Source: Alphaproteobacteria bacterium | GTDB taxonomy: Bacteria > Pseudomonadota > Alphaproteobacteria > UBA828 | Reading direction: 5' to 3' | Length of the DNA: 64,000 nt | NCBI GenBank assembly: GCA_022826665.1 | Contig: JAJDUK010000034.1 | Location: 1 to 64,000 of the forward strand | Part shown: in pieces, positions 34,918 to 44,093 of the stretch | Layout: each line of letters opens with the position of its first letter | Position numbering within the stretch: position 1 is the first letter of the stretch | Position numbers and translations under genes: made by a program | The notes under the pieces: generated by a model | Databases searched by the model: none | What the model was told of the DNA's origin: nothing | What the model saw: the letters and a program-made list of their open reading frames with translations, nothing else

Positions 34918-35496
34918 CTACCGAGCCCCGTCCGGATCGGGATTGGCGATTGCCTCCAGCCAGCGGGGCGCGAAGGCGAGGATGGGAATGTCGGGCGGGA
35001 GCTGCGGGTTGAACAGCGCGTTGTGCCACCAGGTCTCGTCGCGGCGCGGGTCGTCGCGCCCCAGCCTCTGGACGGTGCAGGGCAGCGTGTAGCGCTGGCT
35101 GTCCTGGGCGAAGGCCAGGACGCAGCGCCCAGCACGCTCAAGGTTGGCGGCAAGCGGTGAAGCGGGCGCGAAGGTCGCCGTCAGCAGGTCGCTGAAGTCG
35201 CGCGTGTGCTGGTAGTAGCGCTCCGCCAGCAGGGCGAGCGCGGCCTCGCGCCGATCGCGCGGGTCGTGAGTGCGCCGCGCCAGGTGGCGGAACTCGGGCG
35301 CGAAGGACTCCGCCTCCCGCCGAACCAGGAGCGTGGTCATTGCCGGCGTGAGCTCTTCGCCTGCCGCGCTCAGCACCTGCGGTCGCATCCCCGGCGACGG
35401 CTGACCGGCGCGGCGGCGCATGACGTCCGCGCGTATGCGGCACTGCCAGCCGACGAAGTGATCGCGCAGGCGCTCGACCCGCGGCGCGGCACTCAC
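34918..35496 (-). CDS. Hypothetical protein, 192 residues
   Basis: I do not recognise the family. The protein is soluble, Arg-rich and without signal or membrane segments. RDHFVGWQCRIR near the N-terminus, a helical middle (AERYYQHTRDFSDLLTATF) and a C-terminal TWWHNALFNP look conserved. It is divergent from the amidase gene across 166 bp, so the two may share regulation, and it lies 7 bp past the decayed gene fragment. Confidence 0.65.
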   Translation of the reverse strand: MSAAPRVERLRDHFVGWQCRIRADVMRRRAGQPSPGMRPQVLSAAGEELTPAMTTLLVRREAESFAPEFRHLARRTHDPRDRREAALALLAERYYQHTRDFSDLLTATFAPASPLAANLERAGRCVLAFAQDSQRYTLPCTVQRLGRDDPRRDETWWHNALFNPQLPPDIPILAFAPRWLEAIANPDPDGAR

Positions 35497-35662
35497 CGCC
35501 CCTCAGCCCCGATTCGAAAGGTTTGTCCGCATGGTTCCTTCGCCATGGTAGCTGCGGCCTCAGGCCCCGGCCACGGGGATCGGCACTGCGCGCGCCGTTG
35601 TCGGCGCCGTATGGCCGGCCTAGGATCGACTGCCCTATCCCACAGACACGAATGAGGCCCCC

Positions 35663-37228
35663 ATGTCCCGCGGTCCGGAACTTCCCTCCGTCAACCAGCT
35701 CGCCGCCGTCGCCCAGGACTTCATGCTCGACATGACGCTGGAGGATGTGACGAACCAGCGGGAGGCCATGCGGGGCGCCATCGCGAGCCTGCGCCATATC
35801 GACGACATGCCGGAGGAGCGGCCTGCCGTCGCCTATCCGCGCACGTCCGGCTACCGGCCGCACCCGGACGAGAACCCCTACAACGCCTGGTATTGGCGGG
35901 CCGAGGTCAAGGGCGCGGACTCAGGGCCGCTCGCGGGCGAGGAGATCGGCGTCAAGGACGTGGTCTCGCTCGCCGGCGTCCCGATGATGAACGGCTCGCG
36001 CGCCCTCGAAGGCTACGTGCCCACCATCGACGCCACCATCGTGACCCGCATGCTCGACGCGGGCGCCACCATCGTCGGCAAGACGGCGTGTGCCGACTTC
36101 TCCTTCTCGGGCGGCGGCCACACCAGCGGCTACGGGCCCGTGCGCAATCCGCGCAAGCCCACCCATGCGCCCGGCGGTTCGTCCAAGGGGAGCGCTGCGG
36201 CGGTGGCCGCCGGCGACGTGGCGATGGCGATCGGCGGCGATCAGGGCGGCTCGATCCGCATCCCCGCTTCCTGGTGCGGTGTGGTCGGCCTCAAGGCGAG
36301 CTACGGCCTCATCCCTTATACCGGGTGCCTCGCGATCGAGATGACCCTCGATCACATCGGCCCGATGACGAACACCGTCGAGAACTGCGCCCGCATGCTC
36401 TCGGTCCTCGCCGGCCCCGACCCGCTCGATCCGCGCCAGCGGGGCGTGCTCCCGGCCGATTACGTGCAGGACTACATGCCGGCGATCGGCGCGGGCTGCG
36501 AGGGCGTGCGGATCGGCGTGCTCACCGAGGGCTTCGGCCAGACCGAGGAGACCTGGCCCGAGTTCGGCCTGCCGGGGAGCGTGCCGGCGGTGGACGATGC
36601 GGTCCGCGCCACGGTGCGCCGGCTGGAGGAGCGGGGCGCCCAGGTCACCGAGGTCTCGGTGCCGGAGCATTACCACGGGCTCAGGCTCTGGTTCGCGATC
36701 GCGGCCGAGGGTGCGACAGAGTTCATGCTGAAGAACGCCGGGGTCGGCACCGGCTGGTTCGGCTATTACGACACGCAGTTCCTGGAGCATGCGTCGCGAG
36801 CCGCGAAGACCCGCCAGAACGACTATCCGCACACCGTGAAGAACGTGCTACTGCTGGGCGGGTACCTCAAGCGCTACTACCACGGCACCTATTATGCGAA
36901 GGCGCAGAACCAGCGCGGGCGGCTGACTGAAGCCTACGACAAGGCGCTCGCCGACGTGGACGTGCTGGTGCTGCCCACCATTCCGCACCTGGCCGCGCCG
37001 ATCCCGAGCCTGGACGCCGACTTCGGGGAGTACATGTCCCGCGCGCTCGGCATGATCAACAACACGCCGCAGTTCAACCTGACCGGCCATCCCGCGATCA
37101 GCGTGCCATGCGGGGTGAGCGACGACCTGCCCATCGGCTTCCAGATCGTCGGCCGCCACTTCGAGGATCTCACCGTGCTCAGGGTCGCCGACGCGGTGGA
37201 AAAGAGCGCGGATTGGCAGAGCGTGTAG
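35663..37228 (+). CDS. Amidase-signature-family amidase
   Basis: 521 residues. The Ser-cisSer-Lys triad is readable: Lys in GVKDVVSLAG (near 98), the cis-Ser in APGGSSKGSAAAVAAG, and the nucleophilic Ser in GGDQGGSIRIPAS. The usual GGSSGGS is GGSSKGS here, with Lys for Gly next to the active site. Family members hydrolyse aliphatic or aryl amides to acid plus ammonia or amine. The substrate is unknown, but the surroundings are rich in amide and amine enzymes. The start at 35663 begins MSRGPELPSVNQL. Confidence 0.9.
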   Translation: MSRGPELPSVNQLAAVAQDFMLDMTLEDVTNQREAMRGAIASLRHIDDMPEERPAVAYPRTSGYRPHPDENPYNAWYWRAEVKGADSGPLAGEEIGVKDVVSLAGVPMMNGSRALEGYVPTIDATIVTRMLDAGATIVGKTACADFSFSGGGHTSGYGPVRNPRKPTHAPGGSSKGSAAAVAAGDVAMAIGGDQGGSIRIPASWCGVVGLKASYGLIPYTGCLAIEMTLDHIGPMTNTVENCARMLSVLAGPDPLDPRQRGVLPADYVQDYMPAIGAGCEGVRIGVLTEGFGQTEETWPEFGLPGSVPAVDDAVRATVRRLEERGAQVTEVSVPEHYHGLRLWFAIAAEGATEFMLKNAGVGTGWFGYYDTQFLEHASRAAKTRQNDYPHTVKNVLLLGGYLKRYYHGTYYAKAQNQRGRLTEAYDKALADVDVLVLPTIPHLAAPIPSLDADFGEYMSRALGMINNTPQFNLTGHPAISVPCGVSDDLPIGFQIVGRHFEDLTVLRVADAVEKSADWQSV

Positions 37229-37274
37229 CGGCAGCAGTACCCGGCCGACCTTGCAGCAGTCGGGAGATACGGCG

Positions 37275-38840
37275 GTGACGGAGCAGCCCGAACGCTGGCT
37301 CGTGCGCAAGCCTGCGGTGGCGAGCCTGGGCGGCGTGGTCGCGACCCAGCACCAGGCCGCGTCGGAGGCTGGCGCGCGCGTGCTGGCCGACGGCGGCAAT
37401 GCAGTCGACGCCGCCATCGCCGCGAGCCTTGCGCTGGCTACGGTCGAGCCCTGGATGAGCGGGCTCGGCGGCGGCGGGTACATGCTCGTCCGCCCCGCAG
37501 GTGAGGCCCGGACCCAAGCCGTCTCCTTCGGAATGGTGGCGCCGGGCGCGCTGGACCCGGCGGACTACCCGCTCACCGGTGAGGCCGGCGCAGACCTGTT
37601 CGGCTGGCCCGCCGTGTTGGAGGATCGCAACTTGCGCGGACCGCTCGCGGTGGCGGTGCCGGGGCAGGTCGCGGGCCTCGGGTTGGCGCATGAGCGCTTC
37701 GGCACGTGGGATTGGGCCGAGCTCGTGGCGCCCGCGTGCGCGCTGGCCGAGCGGGGCATGGAGGTGGACTGGCAGGCCACCGTCGCGATTGCAGCATCGG
37801 CGCCGGAGCTTGCGCAGGACACCGGCTGCGCCGCCACGTATCTGGCGGACGGATTTCCGCTGGCAACGCCCTGGACCGGGGACGCGCCCCGTGTCCGGTT
37901 GGGCCGGCTTGTAGAGACCCTGCGCCGGCTCGCCGAGGCCGGGCCCGCCGACTTCTACACGGGTGAAATCGCGCAGGCCATCAGTGCCGACATGGCGGCG
38001 CTCGGCGGGCGTCTCTCCGCCGCTGATCTCGCGAACTACGAGGCCACCATCAAGGAGGCGCCCGAGACCGGCTACCGCGATGCTCGGGTCAGGACCGCGC
38101 CAGGGTTGACCGCAGGGCCGACGCTGGTGGATGTGCTGAACCGTCTCGCGGCCTCGCTCGATCCGGGCGCGACACCCCCCGGCGGCGCCGCCTACGTGGC
38201 ATACGCCGAGGCGCTGCAGGCGGCGTATGCTGAGCGGCTTCGGGGCATGGGCGCGGGCACCGATGCCGATCGCGCGTCCTGCACCAGCCATCTCGGCGCG
38301 GCCGACCGGGACGGCACCGTCGTCGCGCTGACCCAGACGCTGCTCTCCCCGTTCGGCGCCAAGGTGATGCTGCCGCAGACCGGGATCCTGATGAACAACG
38401 GCATCATGTGGTTCGACCCCCGGCCCGGCGGCCCGAATTCGATCGCGCCCGGCAAGCGGCCACTCTCCAACATGTGCCCGACGATCGTCGAGTTCGCCGA
38501 CGGCAGGCGCGCAGCGCTCGGCGCCTCCGGCGGGCGCCGCATCCTCCCCGCCGTCGCGCAGCTGCTCTCCTTCCTCGTGGACTTCGGCATGAGCCTGGAC
38601 GATGCCGCGCATTGCCCCCGTATCAATGTGGACGGTGCCGACCTCGTCGAGGCGGATGCCAGGCTGCCGGCCGAGACACTGGACCCGCTCAAGGCCCGGT
38701 TCCCGCTCGCGGTACGGCCGCACGGGGTGCATCCGTCCGCCTACGCCTGCCCCAACGCGGTGGTCTGGGATCCCGAGAGCGGCACCGCGACCGGCGCCGC
38801 CCACGTCATGTCCCCCAACGCCAGCGTCGGTGCGCCGTGA
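37275..38840 (+). CDS. Gamma-glutamyltransferase-family protein
   Basis: 521 residues. The autocleavage/nucleophile Thr is Thr337 in SCTSHLGAADRDG, splitting the chain into large and small subunits. The N-terminal GGNAVDAAIAASLAL, the GGGGYMLV loop and the downstream PLSNMCPTIV and GASGGRRILPA blocks are typical. No signal peptide is seen, unlike periplasmic GGT, so this member is probably cytoplasmic. The GTG at 37275 is chosen because GGGAG lies 8 nt upstream; a TTG at 37251 is the alternative. It might cleave gamma-glutamyl amides made by the GS-like enzyme, which is an inference. Confidence 0.88.
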   Translation: MTEQPERWLVRKPAVASLGGVVATQHQAASEAGARVLADGGNAVDAAIAASLALATVEPWMSGLGGGGYMLVRPAGEARTQAVSFGMVAPGALDPADYPLTGEAGADLFGWPAVLEDRNLRGPLAVAVPGQVAGLGLAHERFGTWDWAELVAPACALAERGMEVDWQATVAIAASAPELAQDTGCAATYLADGFPLATPWTGDAPRVRLGRLVETLRRLAEAGPADFYTGEIAQAISADMAALGGRLSAADLANYEATIKEAPETGYRDARVRTAPGLTAGPTLVDVLNRLAASLDPGATPPGGAAYVAYAEALQAAYAERLRGMGAGTDADRASCTSHLGAADRDGTVVALTQTLLSPFGAKVMLPQTGILMNNGIMWFDPRPGGPNSIAPGKRPLSNMCPTIVEFADGRRAALGASGGRRILPAVAQLLSFLVDFGMSLDDAAHCPRINVDGADLVEADARLPAETLDPLKARFPLAVRPHGVHPSAYACPNAVVWDPESGTATGAAHVMSPNASVGAP

Positions 38841-38859
38841 CGCCGAAACGGAGAGGTCC

Positions 38860-39618
38860 ATGAGCAATCACACGCGCCTAGGCATGATTACGCCGTCGCT
38901 CAACACGGTGTTGGAGCCCGTGACGTACGCTCTGCTCTCGGACCTGCCCGACGTGACGGCGCATTTCAGCCGGGTGCGGGTGTCCCAAATCTCGCTCGGC
39001 GAGGACTCGGCGGCCCAGTTCGCCGACGAGCCGATGCTCGCTGCTGCACGTATGCTGGCCGATGCCCGCGTCCACGCGATCTGCTGGAACGGCACCGCCG
39101 GCAGTTGGCTCGGCCCCGACTTCGACCGCCGGCTCTGCCAGGCGATTGCGCGCGAGACCGGCATTCCGGCGACGAGCGCGACGTTGGCGCTGGCCGAGCT
39201 TTTCCGCAGCCGGGGAGTCAGGCGCTTCGCCCTGGTCACGCCGTTCGAGGACGCACTGCAGGAGGCCATCGTCGACACCTATCGGCGCGAGGGCTTCGAG
39301 TGTGTGGCCGAACGCCACCTCGACAGCGACGATACCTTCGGCTACGCGTCCATCCCGCCGGCGACGACCGAGGGCATGATCCGTGAGGTGGTGGGCGCGG
39401 AGCCCGAGGCGATCGCTGCTGTGTGCACGAACTTGAAGGGCGCGCCCCACGCCCAGGCGCTGGAGGCGGAATGCGGCCGGCCTGTCTACGACAGCGTGGC
39501 GGCGGCGCTGTGGGGGACGCTCGCGCTTGCCGGCGTCGACCCCGGCCGCATCGCCGGCTGGGGCGAGATTTTCTCCGTCGCGCCGGCTTCGCTGGAGCGC
39601 CTCGGCGCCCGGCCCTAG
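38860..39618 (+). CDS. Asp/Glu racemase superfamily protein (maleate isomerase/arylmalonate decarboxylase type)
   Basis: 252 residues in two half-barrels, each with a Cys where the racemase superfamily has its catalytic pair: ICWNGTAGSW (Cys near 76) and AAVCTNLKGA (Cys near 189). Both being present favours racemase or maleate-isomerase chemistry over arylmalonate decarboxylase, which has one. LGMITPSLNTVLEP at the N-terminus is typical of the maleate isomerase branch. The ATG at 38860 follows GAGAGG. Its TAG stop shares CTAG with the opposite gene. Confidence 0.82.
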   Translation: MSNHTRLGMITPSLNTVLEPVTYALLSDLPDVTAHFSRVRVSQISLGEDSAAQFADEPMLAAARMLADARVHAICWNGTAGSWLGPDFDRRLCQAIARETGIPATSATLALAELFRSRGVRRFALVTPFEDALQEAIVDTYRREGFECVAERHLDSDDTFGYASIPPATTEGMIREVVGAEPEAIAAVCTNLKGAPHAQALEAECGRPVYDSVAAALWGTLALAGVDPGRIAGWGEIFSVAPASLERLGARP

Positions 39619-40547
39619 GCGCTCGCGGCCTGCTCTTCTTCGGGCTCCAGCAGGTCGGCCACCGGCGTCGAATGCCAGCCGTCGGCGCGCTTGGCCCAGT
39701 AGAGGTCGGAGAGGCGGCCGGTGGTGATGCCCGGCGCCCCGTTGCCGATGGGCTTGTCGTTGACCCGGACGACCGGGACGACCCCGCCGGCTGAGGACGA
39801 GATGAAGGCCTCGCCGGCTTCCTCCAGCTCTTCGGGCCGGAGGTCGGTGGCCTCGGCTTCCAGGCCGATGTCCTGGCAGAGATCGAACACGGTCTTGCGG
39901 GTGATCCCCTCCAGCAGGTTGTCGCCGGGGGTGAGCGCCTTGCCGTCCCGGATGATCCAGACGTTGAAGCCGGGTCCTTCGGTGACATAGCCGTCGGTCG
40001 AGAGCAGCACGGGCTGGTCGGCGCCGGCGTCGAGCGCCTCGAAGTGGGCCGCGGTAAGATCCATCCGGTTGAAGTTCTTGCACTTCTGGTTGATGGCGGC
40101 GTCCGGTGCGCGGCGGGTCTGGGCGATCCAGAGGTGGGCGCCTGACTTCATCTTCGGCTCGGCGACAATGGTGTAGAAGGGCACCGCGTAGGCGATCAGC
40201 TCGTTCTCGGCGGTGCGCGGGTCGCCAAAGGCGGCGCCGCCGGCGTAGCGTCCGCGAGTGCAGAGCACGTAGACAATCGAGTCCGAGAGGCCCGCGCGGT
40301 GGACGCATTGCGCCATGGCGCTCCTGATCTGCGCATCGGACATGGGCGGCGTGAGCCGGACGTGCTCACACGAGGCGTAGAAGCGGTCCATGTGATCGTC
40401 GAGGCGGAAGAACGCGTCGTCACACACCGTGACCGCGTCGAACACCACGTCGCTCTTGTGGAAGGCCGGGTCGAGGATGGGTATCGATGCCTCCTCGATC
40501 GGCATGTACTGTCCGTGGCAATAGGCGATTCCCTTCGATTCCGACAT
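39615..40547 (-). CDS. Class IV PLP aminotransferase, possibly an (R)-amine transaminase
   Basis: 310 residues of the branched-chain/D-amino-acid aminotransferase fold. The PLP Lys is expected in INQKCKNFNRMDL, and STDGYVTEGPGFNVWII with LLEGITRKTVFDL are the cofactor-binding blocks. SIVYVLCTRGRY followed by AVPFYTIVAEPKMKSG resembles (R)-selective amine:pyruvate transaminases more than IlvE, though the diagnostic Y-V-E triplet is not exact. Plain branched-chain or D-amino-acid transamination remains possible. It ends nose-to-nose with the racemase-like gene. Confidence 0.85.
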   Translation of the reverse strand: MSESKGIAYCHGQYMPIEEASIPILDPAFHKSDVVFDAVTVCDDAFFRLDDHMDRFYASCEHVRLTPPMSDAQIRSAMAQCVHRAGLSDSIVYVLCTRGRYAGGAAFGDPRTAENELIAYAVPFYTIVAEPKMKSGAHLWIAQTRRAPDAAINQKCKNFNRMDLTAAHFEALDAGADQPVLLSTDGYVTEGPGFNVWIIRDGKALTPGDNLLEGITRKTVFDLCQDIGLEAEATDLRPEELEEAGEAFISSSAGGVVPVVRVNDKPIGNGAPGITTGRLSDLYWAKRADGWHSTPVADLLEPEEEQAASA

Positions 40548-40786
40548 GGTTGCGGCCTCCCTGGCGGCGTTGCGCGGTTCGATGCGGACGGTAAGGCCGT
40601 GCGGCCCTTGCCGTCAATGTGTTGCGTTCGGGGGCTGAAATCGCCTCATGAGAAATTCGCATTGAACCGTTCGAAATACGCAGAATCGGATGGGGAGGCG
40701 GCGCGGAAGCCGCTATGATGGGTCATCTAAACGAAGCGGGGGAACCCGCCGAAGCGCCCGTCCCACAGAAAATAAGTTGGTCCATC

Positions 40787-41335
40787 ATGTCAGACATCGG
40801 TTCGCCGCCCAGCGAAGGCGGCTCAATCACGGCCCAGGTCAAGTGGTTCAACCCGACCAAGGGGTTCGGCTTCCTCGTACCCGACGACGGCTCGCCAGAC
40901 GTCTTCTGCCACGTCTCTGCGGTCGAGCGGGCGGGCTTCGACACGCTGCCCCAGGGGGCCACCGTCAGCTGCGAGATCGTGCAAGGGCAAAAGGGCCCCC
41001 AGGTTTCGCAGATTCTCAATGTCGACACTTCGACCGCGACCGTCATGCCCCCGCGGGGCGACCGACCGCGCCGCCCCGGCCCCGGAGGCTTCCAGGCCCG
41101 GCGTTACAATGAGCCCATGGGCCCGACCGAGGAGATCGAGGGCACGGTCAAGTTCTATAACGTCGGCAAGAGCTACGGCTTCGTGACGCCGGACAGCGGC
41201 GGTCAGGACGTCTTCGTCCATGCCAAGGTCCTCGCCCGGTCCGGTCTCGACGATCTGGAGCCTCAGCAGCGCGTGCGGCTGGAGATCACGCAAGGCCCGC
41301 GCGGGCCGCAGGCGACCAGCATCGAGCTGATCTGA
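40787..41335 (+). CDS. Protein with two cold-shock domains
   Basis: 182 residues. The first CSD (about 12-80) has KWFNPTKGFGFLVPDDG and VFCHVSAV; the second (about 118-182) has KFYNVGKSYGFVTPDSG and DVFVHAKVL. These carry RNP1- and RNP2-like aromatic patches for single-stranded nucleic acid binding. A Pro/Arg-rich linker separates them. Two-CSD proteins are common in alphaproteobacteria. The ATG at 40787 (MSDIGSPP) matches the family; the 240-bp gap to its left would give a long 5' leader, usual for csp mRNAs. Confidence 0.9.
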   Translation: MSDIGSPPSEGGSITAQVKWFNPTKGFGFLVPDDGSPDVFCHVSAVERAGFDTLPQGATVSCEIVQGQKGPQVSQILNVDTSTATVMPPRGDRPRRPGPGGFQARRYNEPMGPTEEIEGTVKFYNVGKSYGFVTPDSGGQDVFVHAKVLARSGLDDLEPQQRVRLEITQGPRGPQATSIELI

Positions 41336-41423
41336 AGCCGCTCGCCAACGGCGCGCGGCCCGCCTCGTCAGGCCGCGCCGTCGGACGTTACCGGGGGCTT
41401 TGCCCCGCCACAGGCCGACCGCG

Positions 41424-43238
41424 ATGATACGGAATCCGGTCGCCACGCCCATCCTCGCGCGCCGTTTCGATGCCATCGTGCGCGAGATGTCGAACGCGCT
41501 GCTGCGCTCGGCGCGCTCCAGCGTCATCGCCGCCGCCAAGGATTTCTCCTGCGCCCTCCTTACCCATGACGATCGGCTGATCGCCGCCGCCGAAGGCCTG
41601 CCCGTGCACGTGCTCGGGTGCCACCTGCAGACCCGTTCAATGCGCACTCTTCATCCGGACCTGCGGGAAGGCGATGCCTTCCTCCACAACGATCCGTACC
41701 TCGGCAACACCCATGCGGCCGATCACGCCATCCTGGTGCCGGTTTTCATCGACGGGGTGCACATGTTTACCGCCTGCGCCAAGGCGCATCAGGCCGATAT
41801 CGGCAACAGCGCGCCTACCACCTATCACGCCTTCGCGCGCGATGTGTACGAGGAGGGCGCGCTCATCTTCCCCTGCGTCCTCGTGGAGCGCGGGGGCACG
41901 ATCAACGACGATATCGTCCGCATGTGCGAACGGCGCATCCGGGTGCCGGCACAGTGGCGCGGCGACTTTCTCGCGCTGATCGGTGCCGCGCGGATCGGCG
42001 AGCGGCGCCTCAAGGAGCTGTGCAGGACGCTTGGAGCCGAGGCTGTTGCGGCCTCCGTCGAAGACTGGCTGGACTACTCCGAGCAGCGCATGGCACGGGC
42101 GATCGCGGGGCTGCCGGGCGTATCGCTGGTCTCGGAAAGCGCGCACGATCCGGTGGACCCTATCTTGCCCGACGGCATTCCGGTCAGGGTCGGAATCGAG
42201 GTGGACCCGAGCGCAGCCAAGATCACGGTCGATCTGCGCGACAACATCGATTGTGTCGACTGCGGCCTGAACCAGACGGAGGCCTGCTGCCTCGCGCACG
42301 TCTTCACGGCGATCTTCAACTGCCTCGACGACGACGTGCCGCGCAACGAGGGCGCGTTTCGCCGCGTCGAGGTGCTGATGCGAGACGGCTGCGCGGTCGG
42401 GCGCCCGGCCTTTCCCCATAGTTGCTCGGTTTCGACCACGAATGTGGCCGAGCGCCTCATCTACGCCATTCACAGCGGCTTCGCGCGTCTCGGCGAGGGG
42501 AGGGGTCTCGCCGAAGGCTCGGCAAGCATGGGCGGGGCGATGGCCGTGATCTCCGGCACCGATGCCCGCCGGGGCGATGCCCCCTTCGTCAATCAACTGT
42601 TCCTCGGGGTCGGCGGCGGCCCTGCCGCCCCCGGTGCCGATGGCTGGCTGACCTATTGCCTACCGACGGCGGCGGGCCTCGTTCACCTGGATAGCGTCGA
42701 GTTGGTGGAAAGCCGCTACCCGATCGCCGTGGACTCGGCGCGCATCGTCGCCGGCAGCGGCGGCGCGGGGCGTCGGCGTGGTGCGCCGGCAACGGAGGTC
42801 GTCTATGGCCCGACGCACGGCTCCCTTACCGCCGTCATTCCGTCGGACGGTCACCATGTTGCACCGCGCGGTGTGTGCGGAGGCGCCGATGCGACGGCGG
42901 GCCGCACCGCCAAGCTCGACCGCGATGGCCGGGAAACCGTGCTTCCCAATTTCGTGCAGCTCACTCTCGAGTCCGGCGAGCGGCTGCGGGCGATGGAAGG
43001 AGGCGGAGCCGGTTATGGCGATCCGTTGACGCGGGATGTAGAGCGCGTGCTGCACGACGTGGCCGAGGGTTGGGAAACGCGCGACCGCGCGCTGAACGCC
43101 TATGGCGTCGTTCTTTCGGAGCCGGGCTGTGGCGGCCCGCTTGCTGTCGACGAGACGGCGACCGAGGCCCGGCGGCGGGCGCTCACTCGGCGCGGACGCT
43201 GCGCCGGCGAGACAGAACCGATCCGATCACCATCATGA
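41424..43238 (+). CDS. Hydantoinase B/oxoprolinase B family protein (HyuB-like)
   Basis: 604 residues with the HyuB hallmarks HNDPYLGNTHAADH near the N-terminus, DLRDNIDCVDCGLNQTEA, and a C-terminal GGGAGYGDPLTRD. The B subunit works with an ATP-binding A subunit to open N-methylhydantoin, 5-oxoproline or similar lactams. No hyuA lies in the window, so the partner must be elsewhere or the protein acts alone. The ATG at 41424 begins the conserved part. Its last 56 bp overlap the opposing permease gene. Confidence 0.87.
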   Translation: MIRNPVATPILARRFDAIVREMSNALLRSARSSVIAAAKDFSCALLTHDDRLIAAAEGLPVHVLGCHLQTRSMRTLHPDLREGDAFLHNDPYLGNTHAADHAILVPVFIDGVHMFTACAKAHQADIGNSAPTTYHAFARDVYEEGALIFPCVLVERGGTINDDIVRMCERRIRVPAQWRGDFLALIGAARIGERRLKELCRTLGAEAVAASVEDWLDYSEQRMARAIAGLPGVSLVSESAHDPVDPILPDGIPVRVGIEVDPSAAKITVDLRDNIDCVDCGLNQTEACCLAHVFTAIFNCLDDDVPRNEGAFRRVEVLMRDGCAVGRPAFPHSCSVSTTNVAERLIYAIHSGFARLGEGRGLAEGSASMGGAMAVISGTDARRGDAPFVNQLFLGVGGGPAAPGADGWLTYCLPTAAGLVHLDSVELVESRYPIAVDSARIVAGSGGAGRRRGAPATEVVYGPTHGSLTAVIPSDGHHVAPRGVCGGADATAGRTAKLDRDGRETVLPNFVQLTLESGERLRAMEGGGAGYGDPLTRDVERVLHDVAEGWETRDRALNAYGVVLSEPGCGGPLAVDETATEARRRALTRRGRCAGETEPIRSPS

Positions 43239-44085
43239 CGAAGGCGGCGAGCATCAGCGCCGCCGCTCCCCACACGTAGGCCGAATGGGTCTCGTCGAAG
43301 AAGAGAATGCCCCATCCGATGCCGCCGACCACGCCGATGATGTTCATGACGGAGAAGAGCGAGGCGCCGGCACGGCGCACGATCACGTAGAACATCGGCC
43401 ACATGATGGCGTTGATGACGACCGCGGCGACGAGCGAGAGGTCGCCGTCCAGGTCCGGCCCGGGGAAGAGGTAGAGCTGCCCGGTTGCCGGCAAGAAGGG
43501 GACAAGAAGCAGCGCGCCAGCGAAGAGGTTGCCGATCGCAAGGCCGAGCGAAGATGACTCAGGCGGACGGAAGCGCTCGACGAACACGTTGAGCGCGCCG
43601 AACCCGAAGGGAATCAGCAGCGCGATGACGAACCAGATCGCCATGCTGGGCGAGGGCAGGCTTTCCCCCGGAATGACGATTAAAAGGACACCTGCGACGG
43701 CTGTCAGCAGGCCCGCCGCGCTGATCAGGCGAAAGCGATCGAGCCGAAAGAGGACGGCGAGCGCATAGGTGAAGACGGGGGTCAACGTGAGCAGCAGTAC
43801 GGTGACGCCGGAGGGCAGCTTGGTCACGACAAAGGCGAGCAGCGCAAAGGGGAAGGCGAAGCCCAGGGCGGCGCTCACGAAATAGAGCCTGATGTGGGGC
43901 CAGGTGAGTTGCGGCAGCTCGCGCCGGGCGATTGCCGGTCCCAGAAGAATCAACCCGGCGCCGAGTGCGTACCAGAACACATAGGCGAAATTGGGGAAGC
44001 CGGCGTCGCCTGCAATCTTGTTGACCGGGATCAGCAGACTGAAATTGATGCCGGCGATGAGGATGAGGACGAGAGAAAGTGCCAT
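43183..44085 (-). CDS. DMT-superfamily (EamA) permease
   Basis: 300 residues, ten hydrophobic helices in two EamA repeats (for example PVNKIAGDAGFPNFAYVFWY in the first and GALNVFVERF in the second). The ATG at 44085 begins at the first helix. Substrate unknown; the family exports amino acids and metabolites. Its 3' end runs 56 bp into the end of the HyuB gene on the other strand. It follows lpxB by 8 bp and may be read with the lipid A operon. Confidence 0.85.
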   Translation of the reverse strand: MALSLVLILIAGINFSLLIPVNKIAGDAGFPNFAYVFWYALGAGLILLGPAIARRELPQLTWPHIRLYFVSAALGFAFPFALLAFVVTKLPSGVTVLLLTLTPVFTYALAVLFRLDRFRLISAAGLLTAVAGVLLIVIPGESLPSPSMAIWFVIALLIPFGFGALNVFVERFRPPESSSLGLAIGNLFAGALLLVPFLPATGQLYLFPGPDLDGDLSLVAAVVINAIMWPMFYVIVRRAGASLFSVMNIIGVVGGIGWGILFFDETHSAYVWGAAALMLAAFVMMVIGSVLSRRRSVRAE

Positions 44086-44093
44086 TGCGGGCG

